The notes: generated by a model from the sequence alone, not told the origin. A stretch of DNA of 64,000 nt from Pseudoruminococcus_B sp937901805 (GCA_963560245.1 CAUWNS010000004.1:1-64000), one strand, 5' to 3'. Numbered from the stretch's first letter, positions 39,683 to 49,076 are shown. Made by a program: numbers and translations.

Positions 39683-42184
39683 ATGAGCAAAATCACCGCA
39701 CCGGAAGAATTTTTCGGCTTTGCCCTGGGAAGCGACCGTAAGATGGCGCGCTGGGACAAAATCGTCGAGTATTTTAATCTGCTTGACAGCCAGTCCGATC
39801 GCATTCAGGTCATCGATATGGGGCCGTCCACCATGGGCAATCCATTCCTGGAGGTTATCATCACCTCTCCGGAAAACTTTGCACACCTGGAAGAGATCCG
39901 AAAAACAAACCTTGCCATCGCGGATCCGCGCGGCATGAGCAAAGAGCAGATTGACGCCCTGGTGCAAAAGGGAAAAGCCGTCTGCGTTCAGAGTATGAGC
40001 CTGCATGCGTCCGAAATCGGGGGCACCCAGATGGCTCCGCAGCTCGCACATGACCTGCTTGCCAGTGACAGCGAAGATGTCAAGCGTATTCTTGACAATG
40101 TTGTCTTTATCATGGTTCCCTGCTTTAACCCGGACGGCCAGATCATGATGACCGACTGGTACTATGAAAACCTCGATACCCCGTACGAGGGCTGCCAGTA
40201 TCCGAAGCTCTATCACAAATACACCGGCCACGACAACAACCGTGACGCTTTTGCACAGAATATTATCGAATCCGTGTATATGGGCAAGATCATTTTCCAT
40301 GACTGGATGCCGCAGGCTTACCAGGATCATCACCATATGGGCAGCTTTGGTGCACGCCTGTTCATTGCGCCGTATAAAAACCCGCTGCGCCCGTACCACG
40401 ACCCGATCCTGTGGAGGGAGCTCAACTGGTATGGGGCAAATATGGCTTATCAGCTGGAATCCAAGGGTTTGGACGGTGTCACCTCCGGTGCGCAGTTCCC
40501 ATCCTGGGGCCACTATGGATATCACTGGATCACCAATTCCCACAATATCGCGGGTATGCTGACTGAGTCTGCAAATGCCAAGCTTGCAACCCCGCTGTAC
40601 ATCGATCCGGCAAACCTCAAGGGCGACGGCGACAATTTCATGCCGGAATATGAAGCGCAGACAAACTTCCCAAGCCCATGGCCCGGCGGCTGGTGGAGAA
40701 TCGGCGACGTTATGAAACGCCAGTACACCGCTGCCTATGCACTGCTGGATACCATGGCAAAGAACCGCGAGGCCGTGTTGCGCAATATGACGATTAAGGC
40801 GCTCAACCAGACAAAACGCGGGGAAGAAAGCGAAACCTACGCATTTATCATCCCGCAAAAACAGTACGATAAGGGCGTTTATGAAAAATTCATCAAAATC
40901 CTGCAGGGACAGAATATCGAACTGAAGGTGGCGGACAAAGCCTTTACCGTCGGCCATGCGACCTATGAAGCCGGCACCATTGTCGTATTCCTTGCACAGC
41001 CGAAATATGCGCTGATTATGAATCTGCTTGGGGAAACCCATTATCCGGATAATATCTGGACCAGGGATAAAAACGGCGCGCTCAGCGCATTCGATTCCGC
41101 CTGCGACAATGTCAACGAGTTCATGGGCGTGGATGTTATCCCGGCAAATCAGAAGTTTGAAGGGGAATTCAGCCCATTCACGGGACTGAAATGTGAACCT
41201 CAGACCTTTGCAGAGAAAAAGGACGGCTATGTCCTCAGCGCAAAGGAAAACGAAGGATACCGTGCGGCAAATCTGCTGTTGCAGGCAGGCTGCAAAGTTT
41301 TCCGGATCGATATGTGCCCATTCCATGATTTCTATGTGGAAGGCGACGCGCAGGTCATTGAAAAAGTGATTCAGGAAACCGGTGTCACTGCCAGAACTTC
41401 TGCGAAACCGACGGATGGCCTGACCGAACTCAAACCTCTGAAAGTTGCCATGTATGAGCGGTACTATGCCGGTAATGCAGAAGAAGGATGGACCCGTTTG
41501 CTGTTTGAAACCTATGGGTACAAATCCACTCCGGTGCTGGATGACGATATCATCGGCGGCGCGCTCAAGGATTATGACGTCCTCATCCTGCCGAGCGACG
41601 AGCCGGAAATGCTCTATGGCCCGAAATACGATCCGACCAATCCGAAAAACGCCGGATCATTTGCCTATTGCGGAAATCAGCCGCCGAAATATCAGAGTGG
41701 CCTTGGTACGGAAGGAGCGCGGGCAATTAAGGAATTTGTGGAAAACGGCGGACGGCTGCTCACCATGGGTCATTCCTGTGATTATGCGATAAAGACGCTT
41801 GGAATCGGCGTGAAAAATGTAGTCGGTGGCAAACCATTTGCAGAGTTTAACACCCATGGTTCTACCCTCCATGTCAAGGTGGATGCCCGGCATCCAGTGG
41901 GCTATGGTATGCCTGAAAAGGCTTTGATCCTCCATTGGAACGGCCCTGTATTTGAGATCTCGGATACCGCAAATTCGGATAAGTACCATACGGTTGTCCG
42001 TTTTGCGCAGAAGGATCTGCTCAAGAGCGGCCTGCTGGTCGGTGAAAAACTGATTGCTGGAAAAGCAGCCATGCTGACGGCAAAGGTCGGCAAGGGGGAG
42101 GTTTACCTCTATGGATTTGCACCGCAGCAGCGTATGCAGACCCATGGAACCTTTAAACTGCTCTTTAATGCGCTCTATCGTTAA
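39683..42184 (+). CDS. Large M14-like zinc carboxypeptidase, apparently cytosolic
   Basis: An 833-residue protein. The N-terminal 330 residues resemble peptidase family M14: zinc motif SLHASEIGG (H108, E111), VPCFNPDGQ, NNRD, and a histidine cluster QAYQDHHHMG. Two further domains follow: one of about 180 residues, and a C-terminal region (about 580-833) like a class I glutamine amidotransferase/ThuA fold (VAMYERYYAGNAEEGW, VLILPSDEPE, FVENGGRLLTMGHS). There is no signal peptide, although most relatives of this architecture are exported. AAAGGAGG and strong codon bias suggest high expression. The substrate is unknown; alone in its transcription unit. Confidence 0.85.
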   Translation: MSKITAPEEFFGFALGSDRKMARWDKIVEYFNLLDSQSDRIQVIDMGPSTMGNPFLEVIITSPENFAHLEEIRKTNLAIADPRGMSKEQIDALVQKGKAVCVQSMSLHASEIGGTQMAPQLAHDLLASDSEDVKRILDNVVFIMVPCFNPDGQIMMTDWYYENLDTPYEGCQYPKLYHKYTGHDNNRDAFAQNIIESVYMGKIIFHDWMPQAYQDHHHMGSFGARLFIAPYKNPLRPYHDPILWRELNWYGANMAYQLESKGLDGVTSGAQFPSWGHYGYHWITNSHNIAGMLTESANAKLATPLYIDPANLKGDGDNFMPEYEAQTNFPSPWPGGWWRIGDVMKRQYTAAYALLDTMAKNREAVLRNMTIKALNQTKRGEESETYAFIIPQKQYDKGVYEKFIKILQGQNIELKVADKAFTVGHATYEAGTIVVFLAQPKYALIMNLLGETHYPDNIWTRDKNGALSAFDSACDNVNEFMGVDVIPANQKFEGEFSPFTGLKCEPQTFAEKKDGYVLSAKENEGYRAANLLLQAGCKVFRIDMCPFHDFYVEGDAQVIEKVIQETGVTARTSAKPTDGLTELKPLKVAMYERYYAGNAEEGWTRLLFETYGYKSTPVLDDDIIGGALKDYDVLILPSDEPEMLYGPKYDPTNPKNAGSFAYCGNQPPKYQSGLGTEGARAIKEFVENGGRLLTMGHSCDYAIKTLGIGVKNVVGGKPFAEFNTHGSTLHVKVDARHPVGYGMPEKALILHWNGPVFEISDTANSDKYHTVVRFAQKDLLKSGLLVGEKLIAGKAAMLTAKVGKGEVYLYGFAPQQRMQTHGTFKLLFNALYR

Positions 42185-42213
42185 TCGGATGGAGAATCCC
42201 GGTTAGAGAAACA

Positions 42214-42244
42214 AAATCCCCCGGCAAACCGGGGGATTTTTTAG
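42214..42244 (+). terminator. Terminator of the M14-like gene
   Basis: AAATCCCCCGG/CCGGGGGATTT stem with six Ts. Confidence 0.92.
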
Positions 42245-42363
42245 CAGCAGGGGAGGAAGGAGAGCTCTTTCATAAAAGTTGATACAATGATATCCGTTTT
42301 GGAATTGCCGTCCTCTCTCTGCCGCTTTGATTACCCAGAATAAAAGAGAAAAGAGTGAAAAAC

Positions 42364-42813
42364 ATGATCCTCTATATCAAGCCGGTGACGGAGGAAAACA
42401 GAACCCAGGTACTGCATCTCCATGTAGCGCCGAATCAGAAAACTTTTATTGAAACCACTGCGCAATGCCTTGCTGAAGCGGATAAGGAATCCCGTTGGCA
42501 TCCGGTAGCCATTTACGATGAGGATACTCTGGTGGGATTCGCCATGTATGGCGCATTTATTTCCCCTACCAAAGGGGAGTGCGTCTGGCTGGACAGGTTT
42601 CTCATTGGGGAAGGGTTTCAGCACCATGGATATGGAGAACAGGCGCTTGTGCAGCTGATCGATCTTCTACAGGAAGAATATCGCTGTCAGAGAATTTATC
42701 TGAGCCTGTACGATGATAATACGGTTGCAAAAGCACTTTATCAAAAACATGGCTTTGCTTTTAACGGGGAACTGGACAGGAACGGGGAACGCGTTATGGT
42801 AAAGGATTTGTGA
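42364..42813 (+). CDS. bltD: Spermine/spermidine N-acetyltransferase, BltD-like (GNAT)
   Basis: A 149-residue GNAT enzyme predicted to acetylate polyamines with acetyl-CoA. It aligns closely in pattern with BltD of Bacillus: IKPVTEENR...LHLHVAPNQKTFIE at the start, VGFAMYGAFI, VWLDRFLIGEGFQHHGYG (acetyl-CoA loop QHHGYG), and the C-terminal GFAFNGELDRNGERVMVK. In Bacillus, bltD sits beside a multidrug pump; here it is alone. The ATG at 42364 is chosen over the GTG at 42355; the ribosome binding site is weak in either case. Terminator follows. Confidence 0.85.
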   Translation: MILYIKPVTEENRTQVLHLHVAPNQKTFIETTAQCLAEADKESRWHPVAIYDEDTLVGFAMYGAFISPTKGECVWLDRFLIGEGFQHHGYGEQALVQLIDLLQEEYRCQRIYLSLYDDNTVAKALYQKHGFAFNGELDRNGERVMVKDL

Positions 42814-42819
42814 TCTTAA

Positions 42820-42862
42820 AAAAGACCCTGTCCCTGCTTTCAGCAGGGACAGGGTCTTTTGA
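42820..42862. terminator. Bidirectional terminator between bltD and the PBP gene
   Basis: AAAGACCCTGTCCCTG/CAGGGACAGGGTCTTT stem with T-rich end. Confidence 0.9.
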
Positions 42863-42879
42863 TATGCTAAGAGATTCTC

Positions 42880-45210
42880 TTATGCCGCAGGGCTGGTCAC
42901 AGTATCGCCTGACGAAGTCCCTCCGCTAGAAGAGGTATTGCTGGAAGGGCTGGAGGAATTGTTGCTGCTGGATTCCTCAGGTTTTTGAGAGGAAGCAGGG
43001 GGATTTGACGCAGAGGATCCCTGGCTGCTGGAAGCGGCTGGAATAGAACTGGATTCGGCAGGCTTCTTGGAACCGCTGCTGTGAGTGGTGCACGAGCCGG
43101 GAATGGCGTCAGTTTTATAATATCCTGTCATTGTTTTCGGGCAATGCTCTGTCGCAAGCATCCCGGATTCGGCGCAGTAGGTTTCCGCGACAATATTTGT
43201 GCTGAGCGTAAATGTTTTTGGAGCCAGGTTTTCATGGATTTTCTGCATTGCCAGTCTCCATGCGCGGATGGAAGGGTGGATTCCGGTGTCGGTATAAGTG
43301 ACTTCCTCCGGGATTTCATATCCATACCAGGTAACGCCGACATAGTAGGGAGAAAGGCCGCAATACCAGTGATCCCAGTTGTCAGAGGAAGTACCGGTTT
43401 TACCGCCAAGCTGCCAGGATCCAAAGTTGCCCTGCGTTCCGGTTCCTCTCTGTGCATTGTCCTGTAACAGCAGGTTCATGATGGTAGCCGTTTCTTCAGA
43501 GAAGACGCGTTCCGGGTTCGACGCATTTTCCAGAATGGTGTTGCCCTCATTATCCACAACCTTGGTATAGGAATGGGGCTTGTTATAATATCCGCCGTTG
43601 CCAAACGCCTGGTAGGCTCCTGCCATCTCTACCAGAGTTACCCCGTTTGTCAGGCCGCCAAGCGCCATGGCTCCCGGAGAATCCGCATCGCTCACTTCCA
43701 TCAGGCTTCCGTCAATCACCCCGTTGTCCGGGTCATCGTCTACACTGAAATGGAGTTTGTCTCTGAGGAAATTATAGGAGTTTCTGGTTCCAAACAGCTC
43801 ATTGACGCGAACCGCAACCGGGTTGGTAGAAAGTTCCAGTGCACGGACAACCGTCATATTGCCATAATAGCCGCTGTAGTAGTTGACCGGCCAGTCGTTC
43901 CCGTCAATTTTACGTACCGGACTGTCATCAAATATGGTAGACCAATTGATGAGGTTGTTTTCAATTGCCGGGCCGTAGGAGGCAATGGGCTTTATGGAAG
44001 AACCGGGCTGCCTGTGTGCGTCGCTGGCGAGGTTCAGGATTCGGTTTTCCGTCTTTTCTCCCCGGCGGCCTACAATCCCTACAATGGCTCCGTTGTAGTC
44101 CATCACAACCATTGCAGATTCCGGCTGTACGTCGCCCCATTTCCGATAAAACGTATCGGGAGAAGTATATACTTCTTCCAATGCGGACTGAACGGCGGGT
44201 ACTTCTGTGGTATAAATTTTATATCCTCCGCTGTACAGCTGCTGGGTTGCATATTCTTCTGTATATCCTTTTTGCTCTATCAAATCATGGATGACGTCGT
44301 CAATGACAAGATCCACAAACCAGCTGTTGACTGTACCGCCATTGGAAACCGTGTTTCCCTCCATACTGAATACAAGCTTTTCAGACATGGCCTGATCGTA
44401 CTCTTCTTTGTTGATTTTCCCGATTTCATACATTTTTTGCAGCACATATTCCTGCCGCTTTTTATTGTTTTCCGGATAACGGAATGGGTTGTACATTACG
44501 GGATATTGGGTAATTGCCGCAATGCTGGCCGATTCTGCAATTGACAAATCGCTGACATCTTTCCCAAAATAGAGGTTTGCGGCAGCCTGTACGCCGTTGG
44601 TGTTGTTCCCTAGATGGATCTCATTGAGATAGGCTTCCATGATATCGCCTTTTGTGTATTCCTGTTCCAGTTTCAGGGCTTTAAAAATTTCCTGCACTTT
44701 ACGTTCCACGCGGACGTCGTCATTACCTGTGATGTTTTTCACCAATTGCTGTGTAATTGTAGATCCGCCTTGCTGAGTATCGTAGAATCCCAAAAAGAGA
44801 TTTGCTGTGGCGGCAATTGTCCGTTTCCAGTCTACTCCGTGATGGGACTCGAACCGTTCGTCCTCAACGGCGATGAATGCGTCCTGTAAGTGCTGCGGTA
44901 CCTGTTCCAAATCCACCCAGATGCGGTTTTCCGTTCCATGCAGGCGCTGTAATTCAACATCCTCGCCATTTTCATTTTTAACATATAGAACCGAAGTGTA
45001 GTTGAGCTCCTGATCCCTTAGATTGATGGTGTCGTCAGGGTTTACAAATTTCATCACATAAATTCCCATCGCCGTACCAACAATACAACCGGTAATAATG
45101 CAGACAAGAAAAACCGTCATGACGCCCATTCCGATATAGGAACTTACTTTACGGGTAATATGCGCAGCATGTTCCAGTTTTTCCCGTGTCTCGGGCGTAA
45201 TTTTTTTCAT
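42880..45210 (-). CDS. pbpA: Class A penicillin-binding protein (PBP1A family)
   Basis: Bifunctional peptidoglycan synthase anchored in the membrane. The 776 residues have a short cytosolic start, one transmembrane helix (about 30-52), a GT51 domain (about 95-270, with VEDERFESHHGVDWKRT-type motif and the ITQQLVKN region), and a transpeptidase domain. The latter has GSSIKP (active Ser), STNPVA and GKTGTS. A Ser/Pro-rich tail of about 70 residues follows. The ATG at 45210 has AAGGAGG ten bases upstream; an open frame further up is leader RNA, not protein. Regulated by the structured leader before it. The gene symbol is generic. Confidence 0.93.
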   Translation of the reverse strand: MKKITPETREKLEHAAHITRKVSSYIGMGVMTVFLVCIITGCIVGTAMGIYVMKFVNPDDTINLRDQELNYTSVLYVKNENGEDVELQRLHGTENRIWVDLEQVPQHLQDAFIAVEDERFESHHGVDWKRTIAATANLFLGFYDTQQGGSTITQQLVKNITGNDDVRVERKVQEIFKALKLEQEYTKGDIMEAYLNEIHLGNNTNGVQAAANLYFGKDVSDLSIAESASIAAITQYPVMYNPFRYPENNKKRQEYVLQKMYEIGKINKEEYDQAMSEKLVFSMEGNTVSNGGTVNSWFVDLVIDDVIHDLIEQKGYTEEYATQQLYSGGYKIYTTEVPAVQSALEEVYTSPDTFYRKWGDVQPESAMVVMDYNGAIVGIVGRRGEKTENRILNLASDAHRQPGSSIKPIASYGPAIENNLINWSTIFDDSPVRKIDGNDWPVNYYSGYYGNMTVVRALELSTNPVAVRVNELFGTRNSYNFLRDKLHFSVDDDPDNGVIDGSLMEVSDADSPGAMALGGLTNGVTLVEMAGAYQAFGNGGYYNKPHSYTKVVDNEGNTILENASNPERVFSEETATIMNLLLQDNAQRGTGTQGNFGSWQLGGKTGTSSDNWDHWYCGLSPYYVGVTWYGYEIPEEVTYTDTGIHPSIRAWRLAMQKIHENLAPKTFTLSTNIVAETYCAESGMLATEHCPKTMTGYYKTDAIPGSCTTHSSGSKKPAESSSIPAASSSQGSSASNPPASSQKPEESSSNNSSSPSSNTSSSGGTSSGDTVTSPAA

Positions 45211-45240
45211 CAGGTTATGGCCTCCTTTTGAATCGCCTTG

Positions 45241-45282
45241 CAAAAAATAAAAAACTGCCTGTCCCGTAATCAGAAAACAGGC
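45241..45282 (-). terminator. Leader attenuator of the PBP1A gene
   Basis: Minus-strand GCCTGT...ACAGGC (45257-45282) followed by AGTTTTTTATTTTTT. The 5' arm (CAGCCTGTTTT) can instead pair with an upstream AAAACGGCTG (45362-45371), so terminator and upper structure exclude each other. Confidence 0.75.
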
Positions 45283-45400
45283 TGAGTTCGCTTCGATACG
45301 GTGAAAGGGCTGTTCCCTCTGTTTCACCGTGCACCCCGGAAAAGAGACGTTGAAAGCCTTACAGCCGTTTTTTACGTCAAGCAAATGCGCCGCTTTTCTA
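45255..45400 (-). ncRNA. Structured leader of the PBP1A gene, possible c-di-AMP (ydaO-type) riboswitch
   Basis: The minus-strand leader contains an outer stem (45362-45371 with 45274-45284), an inner hairpin CGGTGAAA...TTTCACCG (45299-45329) enclosing GAGGGAACAGCC, the string CCGGGGTGCA, and TATCGAAGCGAACTCAGCC. Elements such as GGGGTG...GGGAAC...CGAA...CAGC resemble the ydaO class, but the fit is partial. It may be that class or an unclassified one; the architecture (aptamer-like fold plus terminator) is what is seen. Confidence 0.45.
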
Positions 45401-45426
45401 GTATTTATCATTTCCGCTCTGCGGCT

Positions 45427-45457
45427 ATTATAGCATAAGACAGACAAAAAGTGTGAA
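45427..45457 (-). promoter_or_regulatory. PBP1A promoter
   Basis: Extended -10 TGC-TATAAT on the minus strand (-10 at 45427-45432); only a weak -35 (TTCACA at 45452-45457, spacer 19). The transcribed leader is about 210 bases. Confidence 0.5.
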
Positions 45458-45647
45458 CATTTTTTTGAAGGTTCTGATTTTTCGCAGAATATGGCATATC
45501 AAGCGATATCCGGATAGCAAAAGGGGCGGTTGTGCGGATGGTTTTCCGCCTTTTGAATACTTGGATATCCAAACGGGAATACTAAGGCTGGAAAATAATT
45601 TCCAGCACATCAGTCTCAGTAAAATCTGTTTCATGGAGGAAAAGCAA

Positions 45648-45974
45648 ATGAAACGCAGAGCAAATCGGATTCTTCAGGCGTCCCTGGCCGTCGTAATGGC
45701 ATGCACGCTTTTGCTGGCGGCGATCTATATCCCGCTTCAGCCGGAAGCAATTGCGCAGGTGGGCGAGAGTCAGCAGGCAGATTATCCGGCTTATGTTCTC
45801 AAAGACTATTATGGGAAAATTGCCGTATTTGAAGTAAATAAGGATCAACCGGATATTGTGTTCGATGTTTATGTTTCCACACTTCCAGAATTTGATCAGC
45901 ATGCACTGCAAACAGGAGTGTTTGCACAGGATATAAAAGAACTGAACCGGCTGATTGAAGATTATACCAGCTAA
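45648..45974 (+). CDS. Exported or membrane-anchored BofC-C-like small protein
   Basis: 108 residues from ATG 45648 (GGAGG upstream). A single N-terminal hydrophobic segment (VVMACTLLLAAIYIPL) can be a signal anchor. The C-terminal part YGKIAVFEVNKDQPDIVFDVYVSTLPEFD and ELNRLIEDYTS (given by position, about 52-106) resembles the BofC C-terminal domain found in small clostridial proteins. Role is unknown; a link to sporulation is by resemblance only. Its stop overlaps the convergent DedA-like gene's stop by 4 bases. Confidence 0.7.
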   Translation: MKRRANRILQASLAVVMACTLLLAAIYIPLQPEAIAQVGESQQADYPAYVLKDYYGKIAVFEVNKDQPDIVFDVYVSTLPEFDQHALQTGVFAQDIKELNRLIEDYTS

Positions 45975-46690
45975 TCCCTCTTTTTTTTCGCATGTTTTCG
46001 GTTCATCTTATCCAGGAAATAATTGTTGAATAAGATCCCTCCAATTCCAAGCACTCCGGAAACGGCAAAAATAATAATCGTCGTCCAGATATTCCCGTTA
46101 CTCAGGTTTTCTCCAATATAGGTAGAAGTGATGATTGAGGGGATCCGCGCAAAGGTAGCGATCAGAAAAAAACGGACGGGGTAGATGTCTGTCAGCGGCA
46201 CCAGGTAAGTCAGAACGTCTTTTGGGGTGCCGGGAATAAAAAATAATAAAAAAGTTACTGTTTCAAGCCGCTTTGCATCCGAGAGGAACTTAAAGCGGCT
46301 CATTTGCTCTTTTGAAACAAATTTGTGAACCAACGGGTATCCCAGTTTTTTAACCGCAAAGTAAATTGCAGCGGTACCGATTAAAATCCCCAGCAGGCAC
46401 AGGCAAAGTCCGCCAAATCCTCCGTACAGCACGCCGGATATAATTTCTACAGGTTCTCCGGGAATTATGGCAATGATAACTTGCAGAATCTGGATACCAA
46501 GCATGACAAAAAATCCCCAGATACCCAGATTGTCGATATAGGCTTCGAACTGCGCCCGTACAGCCTCGTCTTGAAGAGAAAGGACGTAGGGGAATAACCA
46601 GATGCACAATAGAATCAAACCAATTCCAATCAAAATCCCCGCCGTAATTTTGACCCCTTTTTTCAAATGTTTTTTTGTGGAATCTTCCAT
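45971..46690 (-). CDS. TVP38/TMEM64-family (VTT/SNARE-associated domain) membrane protein
   Basis: A 239-residue protein with about six hydrophobic segments and the VTT-domain motif IAIIPGEPVEIISGVLYGGFGGLCLCLLG (positions about 70-98) plus FFIPGTPKDVLTYLVPLT further on. The family includes lipid-translocating (scramblase-like) DedA relatives. Start ATG 46690 has AAAGGAG. It lies tail to tail with the BofC-like gene, stops overlapping by 4 bases. Precise transport role is unknown. Confidence 0.85.
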   Translation of the reverse strand: MEDSTKKHLKKGVKITAGILIGIGLILLCIWLFPYVLSLQDEAVRAQFEAYIDNLGIWGFFVMLGIQILQVIIAIIPGEPVEIISGVLYGGFGGLCLCLLGILIGTAAIYFAVKKLGYPLVHKFVSKEQMSRFKFLSDAKRLETVTFLLFFIPGTPKDVLTYLVPLTDIYPVRFFLIATFARIPSIITSTYIGENLSNGNIWTTIIIFAVSGVLGIGGILFNNYFLDKMNRKHAKKKRD

Positions 46691-46798
46691 GTTGTAAAAC
46701 TCCTTTTCCAGTTTTCAGTTACGATCGTTATTTTGTGCAGTTTTGGGAATGATACACTGTGTGCCGTTATTTTCTGATGAAAGAGGGTGAAAACCCGA

Positions 46799-47437
46799 TT
46801 GAAATGCAAAAATGGATGGCTGTATGCCGTGATTCTGACTTTTATTTTTAGCCTTGCAGTTTCCGGTGCGTCTCCGTCTTATCGCCTGATGGAAATCCGT
46901 CAGGATAAAACGGGGAAATCTGTCACACTGGTATCCAAAATCCCGCGGCTGTCCGGATTAAAGGACAGCGGGGAGCAGGCCAAACGGAATACGGAATTTC
47001 AGGAAGAATCCCAAAAGGCACTGATTTGGACACAGATGTACCGGGCTAAAGCTGGAACGGAAACCGCTTCGTCTGAACAGCACTATACGGTCTCTTTTGC
47101 CAATGACGCCTGCCTGAGCCTGGTATTCCAGACGGATTTTCACGCTTCCGGATCCAGCGCACATTTCAAACAGGGACATACCATCCGCCTTTCGGATGCA
47201 AAATCCCTTTCTTTTTCCGATCTGTTTGCTTCGGAAAGCAGATACCTGCAAACGGTTGAACAGATGGTTCAGCAAGCCCTGGGGGATCCGACGTTTCATC
47301 TTACTCCGCGCCAGTCCTATTATCTTACGGATCAGGCAGTAGTTGTTTTGGTCGGTTCTGTGTCAGAGTTTTCCCAGAGGGAAATTCCGCTTGAAAAGGA
47401 TCGGCTGAAAGGGCTGCTGAAACCGGAATTTTGTTAA
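46799..47437 (+). CDS. Exported DUF3298/RsiV-like protein
   Basis: About 212 residues with an N-terminal signal peptide (KCKNGWLYAV, then ILTFIFSLAVSGA). The body contains YTVSFANDACLSLVFQTDFHASGSSAHF and TIRLSDAKSLSFSDLF, a pattern of the DUF3298 fold found in RsiV-type anti-sigma factors and exported proteins. The start is either TTG 46799 or GTG 46787; the first gives AGAGGGTG better spacing. No sigma factor lies adjacent. Function unknown. Confidence 0.65.
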   Translation: MKCKNGWLYAVILTFIFSLAVSGASPSYRLMEIRQDKTGKSVTLVSKIPRLSGLKDSGEQAKRNTEFQEESQKALIWTQMYRAKAGTETASSEQHYTVSFANDACLSLVFQTDFHASGSSAHFKQGHTIRLSDAKSLSFSDLFASESRYLQTVEQMVQQALGDPTFHLTPRQSYYLTDQAVVVLVGSVSEFSQREIPLEKDRLKGLLKPEFC

Positions 47438-47694
47438 CCCCCGAATGATACGGCACAGCACAGGGGATTCCCTGTGCTTACATACTAACACTATCATACC
47501 GTTTCTTTTGGGGGATACAACACCTTTTGGCATAAAAAAGGATAAAACTCTTTAAATTTTTCTAAAGAAACCGCCATGGAAAAATCTGTTTGGGAATTCT
47601 TTTTTTGTTTCATGATTTATTAATATCTATCCTGTATAATAAAAACGTCAACTGGTTTTTACCATAACAATCAAACAGGAGTTGTAAAATACCC

Positions 47695-48123
47695 ATGAAA
47701 CTTGACCAGCCGGTACATAACAAGTCTACTCTTGTTTTTGTGACCGATCAATTTAACTGCGACCGCCTGATCCGCGTTGGCAGTAAAGTGGCGGATTTAT
47801 CACAGACAGAGTTGCTTGTTATCAATATCGTCTCAGCAAACATCGAAACACTGAATCGAACTGCACTTGAACATTTGTATACGGTTTCTATGGATCATAA
47901 TGCGTCTATGAATATTCTGAATGCGGAGCATCCCTTTTCCGCCATGGCAGACTGTATTCGGGAATACCATGCGGAACATGTCATTACAGGTGCCCCAAAA
48001 GACAACAGTGTGTTTATGGCGAAGCTTTGGAAATCTTTTCCGAAAGTTTACTTCTATACGGTGTCCAGCAACAATGAAATCCAAAATATTCATTCCTCTC
48101 CCGGAGTTGCCGCACAGAGATAA
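47695..48123 (+). CDS. UspA-like small protein
   Basis: A 142-residue cytosolic protein with a Rossmann-like alpha/beta order resembling universal stress proteins: TLVFVTDQFNCDRLIRVGSKVADLSQTELLVINIV (given by position, residues 11-45), and VITGAPKDNSVF at the expected ATP-loop position. The canonical G-2X-G-9X-G-S/T loop is not complete, so ATP binding is doubtful. It is followed 14 bp later by an alpha/beta hydrolase in the same direction, likely cotranscribed. AGGAG lies upstream. Confidence 0.65.
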   Translation: MKLDQPVHNKSTLVFVTDQFNCDRLIRVGSKVADLSQTELLVINIVSANIETLNRTALEHLYTVSMDHNASMNILNAEHPFSAMADCIREYHAEHVITGAPKDNSVFMAKLWKSFPKVYFYTVSSNNEIQNIHSSPGVAAQR

Positions 48124-48137
48124 GAGGAGGTTTTACC

Positions 48138-49076
48138 ATGCGTACCTGTGATATCTTTTATCCGAGTACTAACGGGATTGACGCGATTGTAGCGAAAATC
48201 TGGCAGCCAGAAAAACCCGCGCGCGGGATTATTCAAATTTCCCATGGAATGTGCGAATATATTGACCGCTACGAAAACTTTGCAAAATTTTTGACGGAAA
48301 ACGGCTTTTTTGTTTGCGCCAATAATCATTTGGGTCACGGGGCTTCCGCTTCCTCCAAGGAACGGCTTGGATATTTTGCAAAACAGGGCGGGGAAAAATT
48401 CTTGGTCGATGACCTGCATACACTGACCAATATGATGAAAATGAAATATCCCGGTCTGCCGGTTTTGCTTTTCGGCCATAGTATGGGTTCTTTTATTGCA
48501 CGTAATTATGTAATCAAATACGGCCAGGAACTGGACGCAGCGATTTTCTGCGGGACTTCCGGCCCAAATCCAGGTGCACGCGCTGGGAAGAAGCTTGCGG
48601 CCCTGGAAAGCCGGTGGCATGGGGAGATGTACCGCAGTCCATGGATACAGCAGCTGGTATTCCGTTCCTATAATAAGCGCAATGAACACCGGACAAACTA
48701 TGACTGGCTTACCCGGGACAGGGAGATTGTTGACCGTTATGCGGTCGATCCCTATTGTAATTTTACGTTTACAGTTTCTGCATTTGGAGATCTCTTTACC
48801 CTGTTGCTCAAATGTAATGATCCGGAGTGGTTTTCCACTTATCCAAAGAATCTGCCGACCCTCCTGATTTCTGGGGACATGGATCCGGTAGGGGATTATG
48901 GAAAAGGGGTTTCTTATGTCTATCAAACCTTGATCAGCGCCGGCGTCAGGAATGTGTACTGCAAACTCTATGAAGGCGCACGCCATGAATTGCTGAATGA
49001 GATAAACCGGTCGGAAATCTATCAGGATATTCTGGATTGGATCTCCCATAGGAAGAGCTTTCAGCAGCCGGATTAG
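48138..49076 (+). CDS. Alpha/beta hydrolase, monoacylglycerol-lipase-like
   Basis: A 312-residue cytosolic hydrolase. The nucleophile elbow is G113-H-S115-M-G117; the oxyanion region is QISHGMCEY (about 34-41), with Asp in ISGDMDPVGDYG and His in GARHELLNE completing the triad. The family cleaves ester bonds of lysophospholipids or monoacylglycerols. AGGAGG lies upstream. It follows the UspA-like gene closely and ends before a bidirectional terminator. Confidence 0.9.
   Translation: MRTCDIFYPSTNGIDAIVAKIWQPEKPARGIIQISHGMCEYIDRYENFAKFLTENGFFVCANNHLGHGASASSKERLGYFAKQGGEKFLVDDLHTLTNMMKMKYPGLPVLLFGHSMGSFIARNYVIKYGQELDAAIFCGTSGPNPGARAGKKLAALESRWHGEMYRSPWIQQLVFRSYNKRNEHRTNYDWLTRDREIVDRYAVDPYCNFTFTVSAFGDLFTLLLKCNDPEWFSTYPKNLPTLLISGDMDPVGDYGKGVSYVYQTLISAGVRNVYCKLYEGARHELLNEINRSEIYQDILDWISHRKSFQQPD

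Noticed and set aside
39587..41326. 579-codon minus-strand open frame opposite the M14-like gene
   Set aside because: Shadow of a long, strongly codon-biased gene; no start signal and low-complexity His/Arg-rich product.
45211..45447. Upstream extension of the PBP1A reading frame
   Set aside because: It would translate the leader structure and attenuator; AAGGAGG at the internal ATG 45210 fixes the start.
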